Part shown: one piece after another, positions 6,383 to 13,152 of the stretch
How the letters are laid out: each line of letters opens with the position of its first letter
How positions within the stretch are numbered: the stretch's first letter is position 1
Origin: Planctomycetaceae bacterium
Lineage (GTDB): Bacteria; Planctomycetota; Phycisphaerae; SM23-33
Reading direction: 5' to 3'
Assembly (NCBI GenBank): GCA_021371965.1
Contig: JAJFVE010000082.1
Coordinates: 1-23,220, forward strand
Length of the DNA: 23,220 nt
The notes under the pieces: generated by a model
Database searches by the model: none
Told to the model about the DNA's origin: nothing
The model's input: the letters and a program-made list of their open reading frames with translations, nothing else
Translations under genes and position numbers: made by a program

Positions 6383-8044
6383 TCACTCTTTTTTGCGGAT
6401 AATCGATATCACCAACCACAACCCTATCACCGCGGCGGTGAGGTATCCCAGCACGCCCAGCGACTGCAGGCGGATGATCCCCAGGACCATGCCCTCGCGC
6501 TGCGTCACCAGCAGGCTCGAGCCCACCAGCAGGCCCGAGATGATCAGGGCGAAGCTGATGCGGTCGGAGCTGGTGTGCAGCGTGCGGACGAGTTGCTCCA
6601 GGTGCTCGTGCTGCACGTGAAGCTGCAGGCGGCCGCGCTTGAGGTGCCGCACGATGGCCGCCAGGTCGCTGGGCAGATCGGCGGCCATATTCATCGCGTC
6701 GAGGGCGGCGCGGCGGGTACGGCGCCACAGGGCGGCGCCGCTGACCTGCTCGAGCGAGACCCGCCGCGCGTACGGGCGCAGGTGCTCCTCGAGGCCGAAC
6801 TCGCTGTCGAGCGTGGTGGCCATCGACTCGATGGCCATCACCGCCTTGAGCATGAGCGTGAACTCGGCCGGCGGACGCAGACGGTGGCGACGGAAGAGGT
6901 CGAACGTCTGCATCATCATCTCGCCGAAGGGGATTTCCTTGACCGGCAGGGCGTGGTACATGCCCAGCATTTCCCCCGCGTCACGGGCCAGCTCGCGCAC
7001 GTCGGTGCCCTCGCCGAGCATCTCGAAACGCTCGAAGTCATGAATGAGGCCGCTGGGGTCGTTGTCCAGAATCGACTGCACGAACTGGCCGAACAGCACG
7101 CGCTCCTGGTCGCCCAGGTGCGCGACCTGGCCAAAGTCCAGCGGCGCCAGCACGTTGTCAGGCAGGATAAAGAAGTTGCCCGCGTGCGGGTCGCTGTGGA
7201 AAAAGCTGAAATCGAAGATCTGTCGCAGCACGAAGTTCACCCCGCGCCGGGCGATGAGCCGCCCGTCCAGCCCCGCCTGGCGCAGGGCGGCCACGTCGGT
7301 GGGCTTGATCCCGTCGATGTACTCCATCGTCAGCACGGCCCGCGTGCAATAGGCGGGGTAGGTGCGCAGGATGTGCACGGTCGGGTCGTCCTTGAACAGG
7401 CGGGCAAAGCGGTCGATGTTCATCCGCTCGCTGTTGAGGTCGACCTCTCGCATGACGGCGCGGGTGAACTCGCGCACGATCAGGACCGGGTCGGCCCCGG
7501 CGCTGCGGCCCCAGCGGGCGCGGAGCATCAGGGCGATCCTGTCGAGCACCTCGCACTCGCTGCGCAGGGCCGTCGCCACGCCCGGGCGGCGCACCTTGAC
7601 GGCCACCACGTCCCCCTCCACCGTCACCGCCCGGTGCACCTGGGCGATGCTCCCGGCGGCGATGGGCGAGGGGTCGAACTGGCGGAAGTAATCGCTCAGC
7701 GGCTTGCCCAGCTCGCGCTCGATCTCGGCGCGGATGGTCTGGAAGTCCACAGCCGCCACCTGGTCCTGCAGACGCTCGAACTCGATGGCGTAGTCAACGG
7801 GGATCAGGTCCGGACGGCCGCTGAGCAGTTGCCCCAGCTTGATGAAGGTCGGTCCCAGTTCTTCCAGCGCCATCCGCGCCCGCTGGGGGCGCGAGAGATG
7901 ATTGGCCGTCGGCGCGCGGCGGCGCAGGCGGCCTCCGGCGCTTGAAATCTCTCCCAATCCATATTTGGCCAGCACCGCCAGGATGTGGCGGTACAGCCGC
8001 AGGTGCTCGACCGTGCGGGTCAGGCTGAAGGAGAACAGGGCCAT
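6383..8044 (-). CDS. ubiB: ABC1/UbiB family atypical kinase-like protein
   Basis: A 553-residue ABC1/ADCK/UbiB protein of the kind needed for ubiquinone or other isoprenoid-quinone/lipid homeostasis. All diagnostic motifs are present: the KxGQ motif in FIKLGQLLSGRPDLIP (69-72), the Ala-rich nucleotide loop PIAAGSIAQVH (128-137), the VAVKVRRPG lysine (Lys150), the catalytic loop FHSDPHAGNFF (Asp285, Asn290) and PLDFGQV (DFG at 303-305). Two C-terminal transmembrane helices (about 498-515 and 528-548) anchor it to the inner membrane, as in UbiB. The ATG at 8044 begins six bases after the stop of the upstream phasin-like gene, so the two are one transcript. The ribosome-binding site is weak (GATGAAAACCT), which suggests translational coupling. 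In a quinone-dependent respiratory organism a role in quinone biosynthesis or lipid handling is likely. Confidence 0.92.
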   Translation of the reverse strand: MALFSFSLTRTVEHLRLYRHILAVLAKYGLGEISSAGGRLRRRAPTANHLSRPQRARMALEELGPTFIKLGQLLSGRPDLIPVDYAIEFERLQDQVAAVDFQTIRAEIERELGKPLSDYFRQFDPSPIAAGSIAQVHRAVTVEGDVVAVKVRRPGVATALRSECEVLDRIALMLRARWGRSAGADPVLIVREFTRAVMREVDLNSERMNIDRFARLFKDDPTVHILRTYPAYCTRAVLTMEYIDGIKPTDVAALRQAGLDGRLIARRGVNFVLRQIFDFSFFHSDPHAGNFFILPDNVLAPLDFGQVAHLGDQERVLFGQFVQSILDNDPSGLIHDFERFEMLGEGTDVRELARDAGEMLGMYHALPVKEIPFGEMMMQTFDLFRRHRLRPPAEFTLMLKAVMAIESMATTLDSEFGLEEHLRPYARRVSLEQVSGAALWRRTRRAALDAMNMAADLPSDLAAIVRHLKRGRLQLHVQHEHLEQLVRTLHTSSDRISFALIISGLLVGSSLLVTQREGMVLGIIRLQSLGVLGYLTAAVIGLWLVISIIRKKE

Positions 8045-8050
8045 AGGTTT

Positions 8051-8407
8051 TCATCGCGCGACGGCGGTCTTTCGGCGGCCCGGGGCGGCGGGCCTTTTTG
8101 TCGGGCGGGAGGGCCTCGGTTGCGCCAAGGTCAGTTGGTCGAGCTTGCGTTCGATGCGGGCCAGGTCCTTGCGGCTGGCCAATTCGAGCCGCTCGACCGC
8201 CTGTTCGACCTGGCGATGCACCATCATAGCCAAGTCCCTGCGGGCGTCGTCGGCTGCATCGACGACGGATCTGACAAAGCCTTCGCGACTGGTTTTGGCC
8301 GCCTCGCCACGGCGGACGAGGTCGTCGAAGAGTTCCTCGGCCTTCTCGCGCGTCATGGACAGCATCCCCAGCCCCGCCGCCATCAATTTCTCCACCGATT
8401 CGAGCAT
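8051..8407 (-). CDS. Phasin-like / coiled-coil helical protein
   Basis: A 118-residue, almost wholly helical protein: residues 1-90 are heptad-like (EKLMAAGLGMLSMTREKAEE, FDDLVRRGE, RRDLAMMVHRQVEQAVERLE, KDLARIERKLDQL). It ends in a basic Pro/Arg/Lys-rich tail (about 95-118) like the tails of PhaF/PhaI-type phasins. Phasin-like genes beside ABC1 kinases are, as I recall, a recurring arrangement. GGGAGG lies six bases before the ATG, and the kinase gene starts six bases after the stop. It may bind lipid or polyester granules or act as a partner of the kinase. No polyhydroxyalkanoate genes are visible nearby, so granule function is unproven. The basic tail could also bind nucleic acid. Confidence 0.7.
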   Translation of the reverse strand: MLESVEKLMAAGLGMLSMTREKAEELFDDLVRRGEAAKTSREGFVRSVVDAADDARRDLAMMVHRQVEQAVERLELASRKDLARIERKLDQLTLAQPRPSRPTKRPAAPGRRKTAVAR

Positions 8408-8460
8408 GGCTGCCTCCCTAGCCCGTTAGAACGGAAGTCGTCTGTGTCTTAGACTATTGA

Positions 8461-8466
8461 ATTATA
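8461..8466 (-). promoter_or_regulatory. -10 element for the phasin-ubiB transcript
   Basis: A perfect TATAAT on the minus strand, 54 bases before the phasin-like start codon. No convincing -35 hexamer is found at 16-18 bases. Transcription would begin near 8454. In DNA this GC-rich a consensus hexamer is rare enough to be worth marking. Confidence 0.4.
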
Positions 8467-8532
8467 GAGGCGCAGCGGACCCGTATCCGGGTTTTGACCG
8501 GCTGGGCCAGTTGAGATGCAAAAAAACCATCG

Positions 8533-10011
8533 CTAGCCTTGCGACGACGTTTCGGCCGCCAGGCACGGCGCATTGCAGTTGGGAGCATGTTGGGCGCGGC
8601 CGCAGCGGAAGGGCGTGTTGCTCAGGAACAGCAGCGAGCAGATCAGGCCCAGCAGCAGGAATGCCGCAGCCACGACAAAGGAGTACCAGGCCTTGGCGTC
8701 ACATCCGGCGCTGGCGCGCATCTGCTCCATCCACAGGATCGCTCCCGAGTACCATTGATCTGTGGCGCCCAGGGCCGTGAAGCTTGCGATCCCGTCTTTG
8801 ATCTTGGCGAAGAGTTGTGGCCCTACAACTCCCGCAGCAGACCACGCGGTCAGGATCACGCCATACACAACGGCCATCATCTTGGGGCCGAACACATCGG
8901 TCACAAACGAGGGCATCGTGCCGAACCCCCCGCCGTAGCACAGCAGGATGTAGCAGATCAGCGCGCCGAAAACCCACGGGTTGCCCACGAACATCAAGGC
9001 GGCAAACGCCGCGATCTGCGTGACGAGCATAATGCGGAAGGCCTGCACGCGGCCGATGCGGTCGGACAGGCCGCCCCAGAAGAATCGCCCGGCGCCATTG
9101 AAGAGAGAACTGATCGCCACCAGCGTGGCGCCGTATCCTGCCAGAAACTTGACGGCCTCCGCCTCGGTCATCCCGGCCAGGGCCGCGCCCATCGTCTTGC
9201 GATACAGGTCCTGGATCATCGGAGACTGCAGGCTGATGATCGAGATTCCCGCGGCAATGTTGCAGAAGAACACCACCCACATCGCGGTGAACCGTCCGGA
9301 GAAGATGCACCACAGGGACCGGTGCTTGACGTCCGAAAGCGAGTTGGCCGCCGACGCCGTTACCGACGGCGAATAACCGGCCGGCACATATCCGGCAGGG
9401 GGATTCTTCAGGAATGCCGCCACGATCGGCGTCACGATCAGGAACATGGCCCCCAGCATCGCAAAGAGCAGATCATAGCGTCCGGCAGGGCTGTCGGCAC
9501 TCTTGGTGAATGCAAGCAGCACCGGCGCAAGCACCTTGCTCATCAACAACGCGCCAAACCCAAAGCCCATGATCACCATGCCGGTGACGAGCCCCTTCTT
9601 ATCCGGGAACCACTTGGCAGCCGTGGCGACCGGCGTGACATACCCCAGACCCAGACCGATGCCGCCGATGACGCCGTAGCCGATCCAGAGCACCCACAGG
9701 TTATGCCAGTACAGCCCTGCCGCGCCCAATAGGTATCCCAACCCGAACAGCGTTCCGCCGATCATCGCGAGCTTGCGCGGGCCGTACTTGGCCAGGTTGA
9801 TCCCTCCCCAGGCGGCTGCCAGGCCGAGAAAGCAGATCGCCAGGCTGAAGGCGACCATGACCTGAGTGTTGGTCCAGCCGTAAGTTTTCGACAGAGGATC
9901 CTGGAAGTAACTCCAGGCATAGACGGTGCCCAGGCACAGTTGCAGCAGCGTGCCCATGATGGCGATCAACCAGCGATTGCCCGTTTGCGGCGTCAAGGGT
10001 GCATCCGTCAT
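8533..10011 (-). CDS. OFA-family MFS transporter (oxalate/formate antiporter-like)
   Basis: A 492-residue, 12-helix major facilitator of the oxalate:formate antiporter (OFA) family. Typical features are the N-terminal NRWLIAIMGTLLQLCLGTVY and AWSYFQDPLSKTYGW, the GPRKLAMIGGTLFGLGYLLG cytoplasmic loop and helix, GGIGLGLGYVTPVATAAKWF and PDKKGLVTGMVIMGFGFGA. A second copy of the fold follows the central loop (GRFFWGGLSDRIGRVQAF). A strong AAGGAGGT lies nine bases before the ATG on the minus strand. Many OFA-family members carry substrates other than oxalate, such as monocarboxylates, and no oxalate-degrading genes are visible here. It is transcribed away from the respiratory operon across a 326-bp region. 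The last ~25 residues (from CGRAQHAPNC) are Cys-containing and unlike the family, and may be a poorly conserved tail. Confidence 0.88.
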   Translation of the reverse strand: MTDAPLTPQTGNRWLIAIMGTLLQLCLGTVYAWSYFQDPLSKTYGWTNTQVMVAFSLAICFLGLAAAWGGINLAKYGPRKLAMIGGTLFGLGYLLGAAGLYWHNLWVLWIGYGVIGGIGLGLGYVTPVATAAKWFPDKKGLVTGMVIMGFGFGALLMSKVLAPVLLAFTKSADSPAGRYDLLFAMLGAMFLIVTPIVAAFLKNPPAGYVPAGYSPSVTASAANSLSDVKHRSLWCIFSGRFTAMWVVFFCNIAAGISIISLQSPMIQDLYRKTMGAALAGMTEAEAVKFLAGYGATLVAISSLFNGAGRFFWGGLSDRIGRVQAFRIMLVTQIAAFAALMFVGNPWVFGALICYILLCYGGGFGTMPSFVTDVFGPKMMAVVYGVILTAWSAAGVVGPQLFAKIKDGIASFTALGATDQWYSGAILWMEQMRASAGCDAKAWYSFVVAAAFLLLGLICSLLFLSNTPFRCGRAQHAPNCNAPCLAAETSSQG

Positions 10012-10159
10012 GGCAGAAAGACCTCCTTCAGGCGCGGCAGGCGCCGTCCTTTTGAGAATCCATTACTTTAAGGCTGACAAGGACAGATTTCCAGCAGATT
10101 TACGCCTGTCCGAGCATCCCCTCGGTTACAGGGGGGAGGTCGCGGCGGAGGCACCTGGC

Positions 10160-10193
10160 ATTTATCAATGCCGTTTTGCAGGCGTTGATGAAT
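10160..10193. promoter_or_regulatory. Imperfect palindrome, candidate regulator site upstream of actB
   Basis: ATCAATGCC (10164-10172) and GGCGTTGAT (10181-10189) are inverted copies with one mismatch. Flanking ATT/AAT extends each arm to 14 bases with three mismatches overall. The central spacer is eight bases. The half-sites point outward relative to an FNR/CRP box (TTGAT-N4-ATCAA), so it is not a standard FNR site. Confidence 0.4.
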
Positions 10194-10268
10194 ACTTGGC
10201 CCGGATACCGTACCGGCCCGAAATGAAGAAGTAATTCACACTCAGGCGACGCCACTCAACCGGCTGAA

Positions 10269-10274
10269 TATAAT
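10269..10274 (+). promoter_or_regulatory. -10 element for the respiratory operon
   Basis: TATAAT with an upstream TG two bases before it (TGAATATAAT), 64 bases before the actB start. There is no good -35 hexamer, which fits an activator-dependent promoter using the palindrome upstream. This is inference from position. Confidence 0.4.
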
Positions 10275-10337
10275 TCCCCGCATCGTGAGTCCTAAGACTA
10301 TCGATATGGCCAAGTTGCATGCTTAGGGACCGCAAAG

Positions 10338-13151
10338 ATGGACCATTTTTCGCGCCGAATGTTCCTTCACATGACCGGTGGCGCCGCCGCCGGCGGAGCG
10401 GCCGCCTGGGGCGTCAAGTCCATCGACAGCCTGCTGTCGACGCCCCGGCCGATCCCTCACGTCCGCCCCGGCGAGGTCGCCGTCTACGCCACCACCTGCC
10501 GCGAGTGCCCCGCCGGATGCGGGATGCACGTCTGGCATCGCGACGGGCGAATCAACAAGGCCGAGGGCAACCCCGACCACCCCGTCAACCGCGGCGGCCT
10601 TTGCGCACGCGGGCAGTCGTCCCTGCAAGGCCACTACGATCCCGACCGAATGCAGCACGTCGCGCAGCGCGGCGGCACGGAGCGGCCGCAGTGGACGGAC
10701 GCTCTGGCGGATATCGCCAGAGGTTTACGCGGCGGGGGCAAACTGCTGCTCGTGTCGGATCTGCAGACGGGCAGCCTGGCGGAAACCCTGAACGCATTCG
10801 CTGCCGCCTTCGGCGGCCAGGCGATGTTCTATGAGGCCGTGCACTATCACCCGCTGGCGTCGGCCTGCGCGGCGCTGGGGCTGCGCGGCATTCCGCGATT
10901 CCGCCTGGACAAGTGCGAGATCATCATCAGCTTTGCCGTGGACTTCCTCGAGACGTGGATCTCGCCGGTGGAGTTCGCGCACGACTTTGCCCAGATGCGG
11001 GCCTACCGCGACGGCAAGATGGGCTCGTTCGTCTACGTGGGTCCACGGCAATCGATGACGGCCGCCAATGCCGATACCGTCATCCTCGTGCCCCCCGGCG
11101 GCGAGGGCGCCGTCGCCTGGGCGATGCTGCACGAGATGCTCTCGGCCGGGCTGGCCAAGGGAAGCCTTGATCAACTGCGAGCGATGGCGAATCAGCGGCC
11201 GCGTGAGGCGCCGGGCGTGCCCCGCGAACAGATTGCCGCTCTGGCGCGGCGATTCGCCGGCGCGCAGGGCAGTGTGGCCCTGGGCGGGCCGGCGGCAACC
11301 GAGAGCCCGGCGGCCGCCGACGCGGCGCTGGCGGCGATGCTGCTCAATGTCGCGGCCGGACGGATGAACCAGACCGTCGAGACCACGCGCCGCCACGCCC
11401 TGAGCGACTGCGTGCGCCCCAGCGAGTTGCTCAAAGCGCTCCAGGGACTGACGGCCAAGGATGTGCTGATCGTCCACAACACCAACCCCGCCTACAGCCT
11501 GCCCGGAGCGGCCGGGGCGATCAGCGAGGCAGGGACAGTCGTTTATCTTGGGACGCTGAAGGATGAGACCGCCGCCCTGGCCCATTGGGTGCTGCCGGTA
11601 GACTACCCGCTGGAGACCTGGGGCGACTACGAGCCATACTCCGGCATCACCGGCGCGATCCAGCCGACCATGGGCCGGCTCTTCGACACGCGCTCGGCCG
11701 GCGATGTCCTGATGGAGATCGCCCACCAGGCCGGCAAGAAGCTGGACGTTCACGACCAGCCCGCCACCGCCCCGGCGACGCAGGGCGCGGACCCGCTGGT
11801 GCAAGGCTTCACTCTCGCACCGGCTCAGCGCGAGGTCAGCGTCGATTTGACAAGAGTGCGCCTGGAACCTCTTGCTCGACCGCCCGTTATCCGAGGCGAA
11901 CACGTGAAATTGTGGTTATATCCGTCGATCCTCTACTTCGACGGCCGCACAGCAAATCGCGGGTGGATTCAGGAGTCGCCCGACCCGATCAGCTACGCGA
12001 CCTGGGGCAGTTGGATCGACATGCACCCGGAGATGGCCAAGCGCCTGGACATTGAGAACAACGACGAGGTCAAGCTATGGGCGGGAAGCACCATCGCTGT
12101 TGCTCCGGTGCGGCTGACAGAGGATATCCATCCCGAGACGGTCGCGCTGGCGCTGGGCCAAGGTCATACCGCCATGGGCGCCAATGCCAATGGCTACGGT
12201 GCCAATGGGTTTGACCTTCTACTGCCATCGCCCGCACATCCATTCGGCAGCGTATCGATCAGCCCCACCGGCCGCAGCGAGGAGCCGACCTACACCTCGC
12301 CGACGCAGGACCAGTACGGGCGCGAGATCCTGCAGTGGGTCGAGCTGTCGAAAGTGGCGGCGATGCGGCCGGGCGAGGGCGACGATCTGATCCTGCCGCT
12401 GCCGGAAGGCTACGACCCCAAGCGCGACCTCTACCCGCCGCACGAGTACCCCAAGCACCGCTGGGCGATGGTCGTCGACCTGCACCGCTGCATTGGCTGC
12501 GGCGCCTGCGGCGTGGCCTGCTATGCCGAGAATAACGTCCCGGTCTACGGCAAAGCCCGCGTGGCCAAGGGCCGCGAGATGGCCTGGCTCAAGGTCGTTC
12601 CCTACCGCGACGACCACGACCGCCACCGGCTGGGATGGCTGCCGATGCTCTGCCAGCACTGCGATTGCGCCCCCTGCGAGCCGGTCTGCCCGGTCTACGC
12701 GGCCGTGCACAACGAGGAAGGGCTCAATGCGCAGATCTACAACCGCTGCGTCGGGACGCGGTACTGCTCGAACAACTGCCCGTACAAGGTGCGGCGGTTC
12801 GAGTGGTTCGACCCGAAATGGCCGTATCCGCTGGACCTCCAGCTCAACCCCGACGTCACCGTGCGCTGCCGCGGGGTCATGGAAAAATGCACCTTCTGTA
12901 TCCAGCGCATCAAGAAGGTCGAGCTTCAGGCGGCGCGCGAAGGGCGCGCCATCGCCGACGGCGAGATCAAGCCCGCCTGCCTGCAGACCTGCCCGGCCGG
13001 CGTGTACACCTTCGGCGACCTGCTCGATCCCAACTCGCAGGTCTCGCGCCTGACGCGGCGCGACCCGCGACGCTACCACGTGCTTGAGGAGCTCAACACC
13101 AAGCCCGCCGTGACGTACCTGCGGCGCGTCAGCCAGAAGGGGCCCGCCTGA
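10338..13151 (+). CDS. actB: Alternative complex III subunit ActB (molybdopterin-oxidoreductase-like domain fused to Fe-S domain)
   Basis: A 937-residue protein fusing two halves. It begins with a Tat signal (SRRMFLHMTGG, Arg6-Arg7), so the folded Fe-S protein is exported to the periplasmic face. Residues ~45-640 resemble the catalytic subunit of the molybdopterin oxidoreductase (CISM) superfamily. Residues ~700-930 form a PsrB/HybA-like ferredoxin domain with Cys sets at about 718/721/724/728, 772/775/780/784, 804/810/814 with 851/854, and CLQTCPAG near 880. That is enough for four clusters, as described for ActB (three 4Fe-4S and one 3Fe-4S). In known ACIII the first half has no Mo cofactor and the second relays electrons from quinol. 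Unusually, the N-terminal C-x2-C-x3-C-x27-C motif (54, 57, 61, 89) of true Mo enzymes is intact. It is the first gene of the operon, and the next start lies one base after its TGA. Confidence 0.93.
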   Translation: MDHFSRRMFLHMTGGAAAGGAAAWGVKSIDSLLSTPRPIPHVRPGEVAVYATTCRECPAGCGMHVWHRDGRINKAEGNPDHPVNRGGLCARGQSSLQGHYDPDRMQHVAQRGGTERPQWTDALADIARGLRGGGKLLLVSDLQTGSLAETLNAFAAAFGGQAMFYEAVHYHPLASACAALGLRGIPRFRLDKCEIIISFAVDFLETWISPVEFAHDFAQMRAYRDGKMGSFVYVGPRQSMTAANADTVILVPPGGEGAVAWAMLHEMLSAGLAKGSLDQLRAMANQRPREAPGVPREQIAALARRFAGAQGSVALGGPAATESPAAADAALAAMLLNVAAGRMNQTVETTRRHALSDCVRPSELLKALQGLTAKDVLIVHNTNPAYSLPGAAGAISEAGTVVYLGTLKDETAALAHWVLPVDYPLETWGDYEPYSGITGAIQPTMGRLFDTRSAGDVLMEIAHQAGKKLDVHDQPATAPATQGADPLVQGFTLAPAQREVSVDLTRVRLEPLARPPVIRGEHVKLWLYPSILYFDGRTANRGWIQESPDPISYATWGSWIDMHPEMAKRLDIENNDEVKLWAGSTIAVAPVRLTEDIHPETVALALGQGHTAMGANANGYGANGFDLLLPSPAHPFGSVSISPTGRSEEPTYTSPTQDQYGREILQWVELSKVAAMRPGEGDDLILPLPEGYDPKRDLYPPHEYPKHRWAMVVDLHRCIGCGACGVACYAENNVPVYGKARVAKGREMAWLKVVPYRDDHDRHRLGWLPMLCQHCDCAPCEPVCPVYAAVHNEEGLNAQIYNRCVGTRYCSNNCPYKVRRFEWFDPKWPYPLDLQLNPDVTVRCRGVMEKCTFCIQRIKKVELQAAREGRAIADGEIKPACLQTCPAGVYTFGDLLDPNSQVSRLTRRDPRRYHVLEELNTKPAVTYLRRVSQKGPA

Positions 13152-13152
13152 C

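Larger units (their letters stand above)
10012..10337. other. Structured 326-bp divergent intergenic region upstream of actB
   Basis: I see no convincing gene here. Successive inverted repeats on the plus strand are GGCGC-GGCAG-GCGCC beside the transporter RBS, GGACAG/CTGTCC (10081-10086 and 10106-10111), CCCCT-CGGTTAC-AGGGG (10118-10134), and an imperfect 14-base palindrome at 10160-10193. A TATAAT follows at 10269-10274. The region probably holds the promoters and operators for both the transporter and the respiratory operon, or a structured leader. It does not match any riboswitch consensus I know. Confidence 0.6.

Noticed and set aside
4461..6728. Long open frame on the minus strand (755 codons) across the hydrolase-like gene and the inverted-repeat element
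   Set aside because: It is antisense to a gene with a good RBS and domain pattern, has Arg/Pro/Ala/Gly-rich low-complexity composition, and runs through the GAC/GAG arms as Ser and Asp/Glu runs. It is an effect of high GC.
8473..8498. Plus-strand terminator ACCCG-TATC-CGGGT followed by TTTT
   Set aside because: There is no plus-strand gene upstream for it to serve, and the stem is only five pairs.
10160..10193. FNR/CRP box
   Set aside because: The half-sites are oriented outward (ATCAA...TTGAT) with a long spacer, unlike TTGAT-N4-ATCAA. It is kept only as an unassigned palindrome.
9926..10234. Possible small plus-strand gene in the intergenic region before actB
   Set aside because: It begins inside the transporter gene and passes through several inverted repeats. 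It has no RBS and no recognisable protein pattern.
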